NCBI GenBank assembly: GCA_051881455.1 | Contig: JBJEPX010000043.1 | Location: 1-49,366 of the forward strand | Length of the DNA stretch: 49,366 nucleotides | Source of the DNA: Fimenecus sp051881455 | GTDB taxonomy: Bacteria > Bacillota > Clostridia > Oscillospirales > Acutalibacteraceae | Direction of reading: 5' to 3' | Program-made: the position numbers and the translations under genes | The notes under the pieces: generated by a model | What the model was told of the DNA's origin: nothing | The model's database searches: none | What the model saw: the letters and a program-made list of their open reading frames with translations, nothing else | Shown: positions 7,728-16,126 of the stretch, piece after piece | Numbering within the stretch: position 1 is the stretch's first letter | Layout: each line of letters begins with the position of its first letter

Positions 7728-8783
7728 ATGGCTAAAAAAGAAAAAACACCTTTAACTCCCGAACAGGCTGAAATAAAGGCAATTAAGAAAAAAAGAAGAG
7801 GAGAGAGAACAACAAAATTCTTTGCGATTCTTCTTGCTCTTGTTATTACTGTAGGCGTGGTTACTGCCGGTAAGAGCGTAGCTGATAAAAATGCTGAAAA
7901 GGCGACATCAAATGTAAATGCCGACAGCAATTCAAACAGTTCATCAAACAATACCGATGATAATGTTGACTTTGGTGATGACGGTAACACCGCAAACAGC
8001 AATTCAAACGCTTCTGATAATTCTGGCGATGCTTCAAACTCAGGTGATGCTTCGAATTCAGGTGACGCTTCAAACTCAGGCGGAAACACTGCGGCGGCTG
8101 ACACATCAAAGGCAGATGCAGTAAAGCTTCTTAACGATGTAACAGCAAAGGCAGCAAAGGGAAATTACAACTGGAAGAGAGTTTGTAATTATACTAAAGA
8201 CGGTGCCATTGATGTTGGTAGTGCAACAGATACCCTTAACAGCATTATTCAGAAGGTAGTTACAAGCAATGACAATCCTTATGATGATAACTCCGACCTA
8301 AGTTCAGTAGTCGGCGGATTTATCGGAATCGGTGATAAAGACGCAAAGGTAACGGGAGGAAAGGCTCCTGACGGAATGAGCGAAGATTATCTTCTTAAAG
8401 CAATGTCGTTGACAGAGGGAGATATTAAGCAGTACAAGCAGAGCGGAAATGTTTACATGTTCCAGCTTAATCAGTGCTCAAATCCCCAGAAAGATAACTC
8501 TAATGCTCTTCATCATGCAACAAACGACTTCATTACACACAGCGAAGTTGATGCTGCAATTAAAAATGCGCTCGGCTCACTCGGTTCATTGATAAAGCTT
8601 GAAAGCTCTGATGTTACATACAGCTCGATTGTTATTAAGGCTACAATTGCTGACAGCAAGCTTACAAACCTTGAACTTTCCTATGTTTTCTCGGCACAGC
8701 TCAGCTTGAAAGCTACACTTGTTCCGATTAACGGAAAAGGAAAGGCTAAAACAGTAGCTACATATTCTGACTTCGTTTATTGA
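7728..8783 (+). CDS. Membrane-anchored surface protein of unknown function, copy 2
   Basis: A 351-residue paralogue of the preceding gene, 21 bases downstream, with its own AAAGGAG ribosome site. Its first 117 residues differ: KKKRRGERTTKF before the membrane segment FAILLALVITVGVVTAG, then a linker of NSN and repeated NSGDAS words instead of ESTG words. From GGNTAAADTSKADAVKLL on it is identical to copy 1 in DNA and protein. The same exported domain is thus displayed on two different anchors and linkers. No domain family recognised. Confidence 0.8.
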   Translation: MAKKEKTPLTPEQAEIKAIKKKRRGERTTKFFAILLALVITVGVVTAGKSVADKNAEKATSNVNADSNSNSSSNNTDDNVDFGDDGNTANSNSNASDNSGDASNSGDASNSGDASNSGGNTAAADTSKADAVKLLNDVTAKAAKGNYNWKRVCNYTKDGAIDVGSATDTLNSIIQKVVTSNDNPYDDNSDLSSVVGGFIGIGDKDAKVTGGKAPDGMSEDYLLKAMSLTEGDIKQYKQSGNVYMFQLNQCSNPQKDNSNALHHATNDFITHSEVDAAIKNALGSLGSLIKLESSDVTYSSIVIKATIADSKLTNLELSYVFSAQLSLKATLVPINGKGKAKTVATYSDFVY

Positions 8784-8785
8784 TT
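8077..8785 (+). repeat. 709-bp direct repeat, second copy
   Basis: Second copy of the block at 7000-7708, covering the exported domain of the second surface protein. Confidence 0.93.
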
Positions 8786-8797
8786 TTAATAATCTTG

Positions 8798-8827
8798 ACG
8801 GCGCCTCGAAAAGAGAGCGCCGTTTTT
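8798..8827 (+). terminator. Rho-independent terminator
   Basis: ACGGCGC pairs with GCGCCGT around CTCGAAAAGAGA (which can pair further as CTC/GAG), followed by TTTTT. It closes the surface protein pair. Confidence 0.85.
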
Positions 8828-8870
8828 ATGTTTGATTTACGATATTAGACAATTTTGATAAATTCGTTTA

Positions 8871-8912
8871 GCAAAATCACTAAAATATTTGATATATTTT
8901 GGTGATTTTTGC
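8871..8912. promoter_or_regulatory. Imperfect inverted repeat upstream of the pilus operon
   Basis: GCAAAATCAC-TAAAATAT (8871-8888) faces ATATATTTT-GGTGATTTTTGC (8892-8912); the arms pair over about 18 bases with one bulge and one or two mismatches. It lies just upstream of the putative pilus promoter and may be an operator or leader structure. Confidence 0.4.
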
Positions 8913-8921
8913 ATTATAATT

Positions 8922-8951
8922 TTGTTGCTTTTTCTTTCCATTTAGTATAAA
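8922..8951 (+). promoter_or_regulatory. Possible pilus operon promoter TTGTTG-N18-TATAAA
   Basis: Best -35/-10 pair in the 273-bp gap before the pilus genes (8922-8927 and 8946-8951). The leader to the start at 9057 is about 100 bases and includes a small hairpin (GCAC..GTGC near 8989-9004). No riboswitch class was recognised. Confidence 0.4.
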
Positions 8952-9056
8952 ATAATTTTGTATAAGTATATATTTTTAGGGGATAGTGCACCCTTTTGAG
9001 TGTGCTTTTAGTTCCCTTTTGTAATCATAGTATCATTTGTTTGGAGGATTCTGTGT

Positions 9057-9563
9057 ATGAATATGGATATAAAGGAACTGTTTGCAAAGCTGAAAGGCGG
9101 CAAGGGCGGCGGTAAAAGCGGAGGCGGAATTACTGCTTTCTTCGATAAGAATCCCAAAATGAAAATAATAATACCGATAATTTTAATTGCAATTTCATTG
9201 ATTGTTGCATTGGTTATTATTTTTACTACGGAAAAAACGAAAATTGATACAACTCCCGTCAATGCGGGTGATGCGGTGCAGGCAGATGTCTTCCCGCAGG
9301 ATGTAAGAAATAAAGAGGATATTCCTCTTGACGGTGCTGATGTTTTGAACGAGTCGGCCCTCTCTCACGGTAAGGTTACAGCTATACTTGTCAATTCGGA
9401 CGGTTATTACACCGCTACGGTGGAAACAGACAATCAGTCATATCCGCACCTTCAGGTGGGTGATTGCTTGGGCGATTCATCATGGACGGTTGAAAATATT
9501 ACAGACAACACGGTTATCATTTCTCTCGGCGAAACAAAGGTCGAGCTGAAAATGGACATTTAA
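9057..9563 (+). CDS. PilP-like pilus alignment protein (membrane-anchored)
   Basis: 168 residues: a Gly/Lys-rich cytoplasmic start (KLKGGKGGGKSGGG), one membrane helix (MKIIIPIILIAISLIVALVI, about 35-55), a linker, and a C-terminal beta-rich domain of about 65 residues (HGKVTAILVNSDGYYTATV, VGDCLGDSSWTVENI, VIISLGETKVEL). The pattern of a short beta domain with a G-D-x-G turn and a paired V-x-x-I strand resembles the PilP/GspC homology domain. It is the first gene of the pilus cluster, directly before the secretin-N protein that PilP would contact. GGAGG lies 9 bases before ATG 9057. Assignment is by architecture and position; sequence identity to PilP is not obvious. Confidence 0.5.
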   Translation: MNMDIKELFAKLKGGKGGGKSGGGITAFFDKNPKMKIIIPIILIAISLIVALVIIFTTEKTKIDTTPVNAGDAVQADVFPQDVRNKEDIPLDGADVLNESALSHGKVTAILVNSDGYYTATVETDNQSYPHLQVGDCLGDSSWTVENITDNTVIISLGETKVELKMDI

Positions 9564-9610
9564 CATAGGCAATAATTTTATTTTAACATAAAGTTTTAGG
9601 GGGAACTACA

Positions 9611-11329
9611 ATGAGAGGTTCTAAGAAATTCGGCAAGTCGATACTTGTTATCGCTTTGTCGCTGGTGCTTATAATAAGCGCGGTTGCACCGATGGCTGTT
9701 ATGGGCTCTGAAAATTACGGCGGTTCAAAAGGCACCGCATTGGGCAATTATCGCTATTATTCTGTAAGAAGCGGCGAAACACTTGCCTCAATTGCTCAGA
9801 AAAACGGTATCACCATCAGTGATATTATGACATACAATAATCTGAGCAGCAACGATACCCTTTACAGAGGCCAGGTGCTTAAATTGCCTGTTACTACGGC
9901 AAATGCTTCATCGGGCATGGTTTCAACACGCATAACAATAAGGGCAAAAGACGCAAATATTAAAGACCTTATTTCTTCAATTGCGTACAATGCAGGGTAT
10001 ACGGTCATCTTTAAGGGCTCGGGAACAGAAACTGTTACGGTCGATCTTAAAGATGTATCTCCGCTCAAAGCTCTTGACTATGTAACAAGACTTGTCGGTC
10101 TTTCATACCTTAAGGACGGCAACACGGTAATGGTTTCTACGGCCAGTGAGCTCAACTCAACTTTTGTTGACAGCCTTGTTCTTACGAAATTCTCTTTCAA
10201 ATACATAACCTATGATGAGCTTGTATCACAGGCTTCGGCTCTCGGACTTTCCAATGTAAAGGTTGTTTCTCAGTCAAACAATAAAAGGGATGCCTGGATA
10301 AGCGCATATCCCAAGGAGATGGCTAAACTTTACGAGCTTGCCGAAATTCTTGATGCAAGTGAAAATATCAGCGTAGGCAGCACAAGCATCGCCTCTGCTT
10401 TCACCCCCATTGAACTTGATTATATTTCTGCCGGTGAATTTTCAACACTTCTTTCCAGCTTGGGACTTCATTCCGGTATCACAACTGAGTCAAGACCGAT
10501 GACACTGTTCGTTTATGTGAGCGGAACAGCTATGGCCGACATAATGAAGATAAAGCAGGTTGTTGATGTTCCTGCCGCTGTCGGCACAGGCAGTTCCGGC
10601 ACAGGCACAGGTTCCGGCGATTCCGGCACAACTGTTGCTCCCAGTACTACTACTATTGAGAAGATTGACCTTGTAAATATTTCAAGAAGCGACGCTGAAT
10701 CTCTCATATCAAGATATGCTCAGGATGTTACAACATACGGTCATGACAGAATGACAAAATCACTCTGGCTGTTCGGTACTGCTACTGCAATCTCCAATGC
10801 AAAGGCAATTATCAATCAGATTGATTCAAATGTTGCTTCTGCTTCAAGTACAATTCATACATATGTTGCTCAGAACTGCACGGTTGATGAGCTTATGTCA
10901 AGACTTGCGAATGTTTCTTACGAGAATGTTCAGTTCTATACATATGACCACTCTGCTATAACTAACAGCATCATAGTTTACTGCGATGATGTTACATGGA
11001 ATAATGAGATCCACGACCTCCTTGTTGCACTTGACACAGTTGACACAGGTGAAAAGATGTGGATACCTCTTGAATCCATCACGAAGGATACTGCCGCAAA
11101 AGCTACAACAGCCATTGAGGATAGATTTATTCTCATGCAAGGCCTTTATCCCGAAGTATTCGGCGGCGTGGAGTATCAGGTTGTAGCACTCGTTGTTGAC
11201 GAGGGCTCAATGGACGCAGAGAGCGGTCAGATTACAGGCGCTTCTTACAAGGGCGTAATATATGTTAAGGCAACATCAGACCAGGCAAAGAGAATGAACA
11301 ATCTTCTTGATGCTCTTGATAATGCTTAA
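9611..11329 (+). CDS. LysM plus secretin N-domain protein without secretin pore (PilQ-derived)
   Basis: 572 residues. A signal/anchor segment (ILVIALSLVLIISAVAPMAVM) is followed by a LysM peptidoglycan-binding domain (about 48-93, YYSVRSGETLASIAQKNG to GQVLKLP). Then comes an STN-like domain (about 105-180: ISSIAYNAGYTVIFKG, VTVDLKDVSPLKALDYV) and at least two or three secretin N1/NolW-like alpha-beta repeats (for example FTPIELDYISAGEFSTLL, IEKIDLVNISRSDAESLI, STIHTYVAQNCTVDELM), linked by a Gly/Ser/Thr segment near 325-350. The C-terminal secretin beta-barrel is absent: the protein stops after the last N-domain-like repeat. It lies between the PilP-like gene and pilT. In diderms PilQ N-domains bind PilP; here the LysM could fix the ring to the cell wall. 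ATG has an AGGGGGAA site. Confidence 0.75.
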   Translation: MRGSKKFGKSILVIALSLVLIISAVAPMAVMGSENYGGSKGTALGNYRYYSVRSGETLASIAQKNGITISDIMTYNNLSSNDTLYRGQVLKLPVTTANASSGMVSTRITIRAKDANIKDLISSIAYNAGYTVIFKGSGTETVTVDLKDVSPLKALDYVTRLVGLSYLKDGNTVMVSTASELNSTFVDSLVLTKFSFKYITYDELVSQASALGLSNVKVVSQSNNKRDAWISAYPKEMAKLYELAEILDASENISVGSTSIASAFTPIELDYISAGEFSTLLSSLGLHSGITTESRPMTLFVYVSGTAMADIMKIKQVVDVPAAVGTGSSGTGTGSGDSGTTVAPSTTTIEKIDLVNISRSDAESLISRYAQDVTTYGHDRMTKSLWLFGTATAISNAKAIINQIDSNVASASSTIHTYVAQNCTVDELMSRLANVSYENVQFYTYDHSAITNSIIVYCDDVTWNNEIHDLLVALDTVDTGEKMWIPLESITKDTAAKATTAIEDRFILMQGLYPEVFGGVEYQVVALVVDEGSMDAESGQITGASYKGVIYVKATSDQAKRMNNLLDALDNA

Positions 11330-11336
11330 AAATTGA

Positions 11337-11358
11337 GGGGTGCGACAAAACGCACCCC
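11337..11358 (+). other. Intercistronic hairpin, 8-bp stem without T-run
   Basis: GGGGTGCG (11337-11344) pairs perfectly with CGCACCCC (11351-11358) around ACAAAA. No T-run follows, so it is more likely an mRNA processing or stability element than a terminator. Confidence 0.7.
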
Positions 11359-11401
11359 CATACCCAATTATTCAGATAAAAATGCAAAGGATTGAGTGTT
11401 A

Positions 11402-12502
11402 GTGAACTTTTCGGGTAAATTCAGCAGTTATCCGGTAAGACTAGAGGATTTGCTCAGGCTTACCGTTGAAAAAAAAGGCTCCGACCTTCATATTGTAAGT
11501 GGTATTGAGCCGTGTATAAGAATAAACGGCGATTTGGTCAGACAAACTGAGCTACCTAAGCTTTTACCCGAAGATGTTGAGCAGCTTCTGTTGCAGGTTA
11601 TTTCAGACCGTCAGCGCAGACAGTTTGAGGAAGATTGGGAACTTGACCTTGCTGTTTCAGTTCCTGAATGTGCCCGTTTCCGCGGAAATGTTATTGTGCA
11701 GAGAGGTACAATAGCGGCGGTTTTCAGAGCGATTCCCTTCTCAATCCCCGAGCTTGATAAGCTGGGGCTTCCGCCTGATGTTAAGCGCCTTTGCAACCTG
11801 CCGAGAGGTCTTGTTCTTGTTACAGGTCCTACGGGAAGCGGTAAATCAACAACGCTTGCGGCAATGCTGAATTTCATAAATGAAAGATATGAAACTAACA
11901 TCGTAACAGTTGAGGACCCTATCGAGTTCTTACATACACATAAAAAGTCAACGATTCGTCAGAGAGAAATCGGTACAGATACAAGAAGCTTTGCAAATGC
12001 GCTTCGTACTGTTCTCCGTCACGACCCTGATACAATTATGATCGGTGAAATGCGTGATCCTGAAAGTATTCAGGTTGCGGTTACGGCAGCCGAAACAGGA
12101 CACCTTGTTTTCTCTACTCTTCATACACAGACGGCGCCGTTGACAATTTCGAGAATTATTGATACCTTCCCCGCCGAACAAAAAGGTCAGATTCGTTCTC
12201 AGCTTGCAAACTCGCTGAAAGCGGTTATATCTCAGCAGCTTATTCCCACAATTAATGGTAAAGGCCGTGTGGCGGCGGTTGAATATATGATTGATACTCC
12301 CGCAATCAAGAATTTGATTCGTGAGGAAAAAGAGCATCAGCTCTATGCGGCAATGCAAACCGGTCAGATGCAGGGAATGCAGACGATGGACCAGGCGTTG
12401 CTCAACCTGCTGAAACAGCAAAAAATATCAAAAGATTCTGTTATTGAATTTTGCGTTGATCAAAAGGAAGTTTTGCGCCTGATGGCAACAATGGGTTACT
12501 GA
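11402..12502 (+). CDS. pilT: Type IV pilus retraction ATPase PilT
   Basis: 366 residues. It has the PilT N-terminal PAS-like fold (KKGSDLHIVSGIEPCIRING), Walker A GPTGSGKSTT, Asp box, Walker B GEMRDPES, His box TGHLVFSTLHT, and the PilT-specific AIRNLIRE block as AIKNLIREEKEHQL. PilT hexamers power pilus retraction at the cytoplasmic face. GTG 11402 is chosen because AAAGGA is 9 bases upstream; the GTG at 11396 would be only 3 bases away. It differs from the PilB of this cluster by lacking the long N-terminal domain and zinc cysteines. Retraction implies the pilus is dynamic (twitching, DNA uptake or substrate pulling). Confidence 0.95.
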   Translation: MNFSGKFSSYPVRLEDLLRLTVEKKGSDLHIVSGIEPCIRINGDLVRQTELPKLLPEDVEQLLLQVISDRQRRQFEEDWELDLAVSVPECARFRGNVIVQRGTIAAVFRAIPFSIPELDKLGLPPDVKRLCNLPRGLVLVTGPTGSGKSTTLAAMLNFINERYETNIVTVEDPIEFLHTHKKSTIRQREIGTDTRSFANALRTVLRHDPDTIMIGEMRDPESIQVAVTAAETGHLVFSTLHTQTAPLTISRIIDTFPAEQKGQIRSQLANSLKAVISQQLIPTINGKGRVAAVEYMIDTPAIKNLIREEKEHQLYAAMQTGQMQGMQTMDQALLNLLKQQKISKDSVIEFCVDQKEVLRLMATMGY

Positions 12503-12541
12503 TACTTCTTAACGGTAATGATTTCATAAGGGGGAAATCTT

Positions 12542-13750
12542 GTGGCAGCTTTTACATATGACGGCCTTAATAAACAAGGTCAGAATGTTCACGGCGAAGT
12601 TGTTGCCGACAACTCTACACAGGCCATAAACAAGCTTCGTGAGGCGGGTATTGTCGTTACGGAGATGAAAGAAAAAAGCACAAAATCCAGTGCTAAAAAG
12701 TCAAAAGGTAAAAAGGTTTCTACAACAGAGGTTGCAGTTTTTTGCCGTCAGCTTGCAGTTATGCTGTCTGCCGGTGTTCCCATAACAAGAGCTATGTCAA
12801 CGCTTTCAAAGCAGACTGAAAATGCCAGACTTGCAGATGCTATTGACACAATCGCAAAAAACGTTGAAAGCGGTATGCCGTTATCGGACGCATTTAAAGA
12901 ATATCCGAAAATTTTCTCAAAGCTGTTCGTTGCTATGATTTCCGCTGGTGAAACGGGCGGTATTTTGGAGCAGTCGCTCACCAGCCTTGCGGATCAGCTT
13001 CAAAAGGAAAAAAATCTTCAAAAAAATATTAAATCGGCATATTCTTATCCTAAAAATGTCGGAATAATGGCGTTGCTCATTCTTGTTGCCATGCTTGTTT
13101 TCATGGTTCCCATATTCAAAAAGATGGTCCCCAGCGGCGTTGAACTGAACGCACTTTCAAACGCGATATTTGCTGTTTCCGATAGTTTGCGCGGCAAACC
13201 GTTTGTATGGGCGGGTTGTGCAGCCGCCATAGTAATTGTGATTGTTTTGGTGCTGAAAAGTAAGCCTGCTCATGTTTTCTGGGAGAATACAAAGCTTACA
13301 ATGCCAATGTTCGGTACTTTTATTACCAAAATGGTTGTTGCAAGATTTTGCCGAACTTTGGCAACTCTTCTTGCAGGCGGCGTAACGGCGGTTGACGCTT
13401 TGAAGAGCGCAGGACCTACCTCCGGCAGTGATAAGCTTGCCGCCGCAGTTGAAAAAGCAATAGGCGAAATCGAAGAGGGCAGCGGTATTTCGGAAGCACT
13501 TGATAAAAGCGGACTTTTCCCGCCTATGGTTACAGGTATGATTGCCATCGGTGAGGAGTCAGGTACGCTTCCCGAATTGCTTGACAAGGTTGCGGAATTT
13601 TTTGAAGAAGATGTTGATGCGACCTCCCGAAATCTTCGAGCAATGCTTGAGCCCATAGCGCTTGTTGTCGTCGGTGTTATCGTCGGCGGAATGCTTATAG
13701 CTCTTTATGTTCCCATGCTTACCGCATCTACTGCAATGGGACAGCAATAA
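12542..13750 (+). CDS. pilC: Type IV pilus inner membrane platform protein PilC
   Basis: 402 residues with two T2SF domains. The first carries VAVFCRQLAVMLSAGVPI and a membrane helix (VGIMALLILVAMLVFMVPIF); the second carries VARFCRTLATLLAGGV, MIAIGEESGTLPELL and a last helix (IALVVVGVIVGGMLIALYVPM). A further helix lies between. PilC is the membrane platform that transmits the motor action of PilB and PilT to the growing pilus. GTG start with AGGGGGA 8 bases upstream. Forty bases after pilT in the same operon. Length is normal for the family. Confidence 0.95.
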   Translation: MAAFTYDGLNKQGQNVHGEVVADNSTQAINKLREAGIVVTEMKEKSTKSSAKKSKGKKVSTTEVAVFCRQLAVMLSAGVPITRAMSTLSKQTENARLADAIDTIAKNVESGMPLSDAFKEYPKIFSKLFVAMISAGETGGILEQSLTSLADQLQKEKNLQKNIKSAYSYPKNVGIMALLILVAMLVFMVPIFKKMVPSGVELNALSNAIFAVSDSLRGKPFVWAGCAAAIVIVIVLVLKSKPAHVFWENTKLTMPMFGTFITKMVVARFCRTLATLLAGGVTAVDALKSAGPTSGSDKLAAAVEKAIGEIEEGSGISEALDKSGLFPPMVTGMIAIGEESGTLPELLDKVAEFFEEDVDATSRNLRAMLEPIALVVVGVIVGGMLIALYVPMLTASTAMGQQ

Positions 13751-13798
13751 TAAAAAAAGTCGGACCACACTATCCATAGACCACAGGAGAATGATATT

Positions 13799-14770
13799 AT
13801 GGCAAAGGTGAAGAGTATTATAGGTTGTGAAATTACAACCAATGAAATAAGAGCTGTTGAAGTCACAAAAATAGACAGCAATTATTCAATTCTTGCGATG
13901 GGGTATATCCCGTTGGAGGAAGGAGTCGTTGAGGAAGGCTTTATCAGAGATGCAGACCGTTTTAATACTGCTATTACAGAGCTTCTCTCAAGCGGAAATT
14001 TCCAGACTAATGATGTAGCAATCGGCGTTAACAATGAAAACCTTCTTATGCGTTTTGCGGCATTCCCCAAGGTTGACGGCGATAAGCTCCGCAATATGGT
14101 TCTTTTGCAGGCACAGGAGTTTATTCCCATCCCCATTCAGGAAATGGAGGTTGATTATGTAGTTGCCGGTGAAACAAAAGACGACGATGAGGCTCCGCAG
14201 ACAAATGTTATGTTGCTTGCAGCAAGACGGCAAATGCTGGAAGGCTACATAAACATTTTTACGGCTTCAAAGCTTCAGGTAATTGAGATAGATTCGTCTT
14301 TGCTTTCATATTGCCGTGGAATAAATGAGATTTGCGGCGGAATAAAGTACGGAATAGTAAACCTTACAGATGATGTGCTCAATTTTATTGTTGTTAGCGG
14401 CAATGAAATTTCAATGGTTCGTTCCATCACAATACCGGAAAAGAGCCAAAAGGCAGTAAGTAATATCTTTAAGGGCTCCCGTGATATGTCATATTCGGAG
14501 GAAGATTTGGAAACGGTTATTTCACTGCTCACCTCCGAAACATCGTCAACAATCAGTTATTACGCAATGCAGAACAGCATTCCGATGGATAAGATTTACT
14601 TTATAATGAATTCCACCGCAACCGAAAAGGTTTTACCTGCTTTAAGGGAGAACCTGTATGTGGATATGGAAATACCCAATTTCTATCCGGCTCTTCAAGC
14701 TGAAGCAACTGTTCCGTTGGGTGAATATGCGGGCTGTATAGGAATTGCAATTTCTAGTTTGGAGGGATGA
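13799..14770 (+). CDS. pilM: Type IV pilus assembly protein PilM
   Basis: 323 residues with the actin-like PilM fold: IIGCEITTNEIRAVEV at the N-terminus, VAIGVNNENLLMRF, and QAQEFIPIPIQEMEVDYVV, a block very typical of PilM. PilM is cytoplasmic, binds nucleotide and docks onto the PilN N-terminus. The INLFNIQ-type partner segment in this PilN is reduced to VFKVSLLP, so the contact may be modified. AGGAGA precedes the ATG. The stop codon is followed after 2 bases by the pilN start, so the two are coupled. Confidence 0.9.
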   Translation: MAKVKSIIGCEITTNEIRAVEVTKIDSNYSILAMGYIPLEEGVVEEGFIRDADRFNTAITELLSSGNFQTNDVAIGVNNENLLMRFAAFPKVDGDKLRNMVLLQAQEFIPIPIQEMEVDYVVAGETKDDDEAPQTNVMLLAARRQMLEGYINIFTASKLQVIEIDSSLLSYCRGINEICGGIKYGIVNLTDDVLNFIVVSGNEISMVRSITIPEKSQKAVSNIFKGSRDMSYSEEDLETVISLLTSETSSTISYYAMQNSIPMDKIYFIMNSTATEKVLPALRENLYVDMEIPNFYPALQAEATVPLGEYAGCIGIAISSLEG

Positions 14771-14772
14771 CG

Positions 14773-15516
14773 GTGTTTAAGGTTAGCTTATTGCCTGCAA
14801 GTTACAGAAAGTATCTTGAAGGCAAAAAGAAAAAAGAATTGATGATGAAGATAGCACTTATTGTGCTTCTTTGTATGCTGATAATATACAGCGGATTTGC
14901 AGTAAGGTTTTTGGTACTTCAAAGTCAGTTGAAAAAAGTTGAAAGAGCAAATTCCAATGTTATAGCCCAAATAAACGAGCTCCAGCAGTATAAAGGCTTC
15001 TATGACAGTCTTGTTCTTTCACAGGACAGAGTAAATACCGTTCAGTCAAGACAGCCCAGTGCAGTAAAGTTTTTGTCGATAGTTCAGGCACAAAGACCGG
15101 AATATGTAAAAATCAATTCCATTGCGCTTACCGATTGGTCGGGTGCGGCAATTTGTGCAATTGAGGGCGAGCTTCCCTCCGCTCAGACAATCGGAGCAGC
15201 TATAACACAGCTGGACAATTATGCGGAATCCTTTAAAACCAATGAAGCTTACGGCGGCGTTGTAAATCAAATTAAAGTTGTAAACGATATGCCGTCACAG
15301 AATGAAGCTTCTAACGGCACGGTTACATATACATTTATAATGTATGTTTCATTGAGCGGACAGATAAATATCGACGCATCAGGTTCGCTTGTTACAACTA
15401 CGACAACAACCACCACCGAGACAACTTCTGAGGAATCAACGGCATCCGATGAAGGAACAGCGTCAGAGTCTTCATCTGCGGAGGCAGAAAATGAAGGCAC
15501 AACCGCCGAGCAGTAA
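14773..15516 (+). CDS. pilN: PilN-like alignment protein with Ser/Thr-rich tail
   Basis: 247 residues: short cytoplasmic start VFKVSLLP, Lys-rich stretch, one membrane helix (KIALIVLLCMLIIYSGFAV), a coiled-coil segment and an exterior alpha-beta domain (about 90-200), as in PilN. The last 40 or so residues are a low-complexity run of Thr then Ser/Glu (TTTTTTTT, SEESTASDEGT), which is not usual for PilN. GTG 14773 has GGAGGG 6 bases upstream; the overlapping ATG at 14767 touches that site and is less likely. Assigned by topology and position between pilM and pilO. Confidence 0.8.
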   Translation: MFKVSLLPASYRKYLEGKKKKELMMKIALIVLLCMLIIYSGFAVRFLVLQSQLKKVERANSNVIAQINELQQYKGFYDSLVLSQDRVNTVQSRQPSAVKFLSIVQAQRPEYVKINSIALTDWSGAAICAIEGELPSAQTIGAAITQLDNYAESFKTNEAYGGVVNQIKVVNDMPSQNEASNGTVTYTFIMYVSLSGQINIDASGSLVTTTTTTTTETTSEESTASDEGTASESSSAEAENEGTTAEQ

Positions 15517-15534
15517 CAGAGGAGGAATGGAAAA

Positions 15535-16086
15535 ATGAATAAAAAAATTGATCTTTCCCTGTTAAAAGACAAATTGAACGGCGTGGCGCTTATAGGATTG
15601 ATAATGGTGCTTCTTGTTGCCTTGATGGGCTTTACTTCATGGTACACAATAAAAAGCTCAATAGAAACGAAAGCAACTATTCAAAAAGTTGTTTCCGATT
15701 ATAATTCAAATAAAATTCTCGTAGGCCGTTTGGAGGCTCTTAAAAGCAATGCAAACGAATATATTGCTCAGAAAGAAAAATATGACGCAGTTATTGCAGA
15801 GGAGGGCTCATACAGCGTAAAGGGATACACTATTGAGCTTGACGAGCTTTGTACAGAATATCACCTTGATATTGTTGAGCTGAATATAGGTCAAATCGAG
15901 AAACAGGGGAATGTTAATGTTGCCAGAACAACACTTACCGTTGTCGGTGATGAGCTTGATGTAAGAAAGATGGCTGCTGCAATAGTTTCACAGCAGTACA
16001 TTGCGCGTATTGACGATATTGCAATGGCAAAACAAGAGGACGGAACTGTTGCCGCAACTATGACGATAGTTAATTTTACAAAATGA
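15535..16086 (+). CDS. pilO: PilO-like alignment protein
   Basis: 183 residues: short cytoplasmic start, one membrane helix (GVALIGLIMVLLVALMGF), a coiled coil (about 45-85), and a small alpha-beta domain (YTIELDELCTEYHLDIVELN, ARTTLTVVGDELDVRKM). This is PilO topology; PilN and PilO form heterodimers that link PilM to PilP. AGAGGAGG precedes the ATG. Normal length for the family. The sequence itself is poorly conserved, so the call rests on order and architecture. Confidence 0.8.
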   Translation: MNKKIDLSLLKDKLNGVALIGLIMVLLVALMGFTSWYTIKSSIETKATIQKVVSDYNSNKILVGRLEALKSNANEYIAQKEKYDAVIAEEGSYSVKGYTIELDELCTEYHLDIVELNIGQIEKQGNVNVARTTLTVVGDELDVRKMAAAIVSQQYIARIDDIAMAKQEDGTVAATMTIVNFTK

Positions 16087-16126
16087 TCGGCAACATATAA
16101 ATGAATGACGAAAGACGGGTATTTTA

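Noticed and set aside
8784..9056. c-di-GMP riboswitch before the pilus operon
   Set aside because: Such riboswitches control pili in some Clostridia, but none of the conserved GEMM-I or GEMM-II core words is visible here or before the pilin genes.
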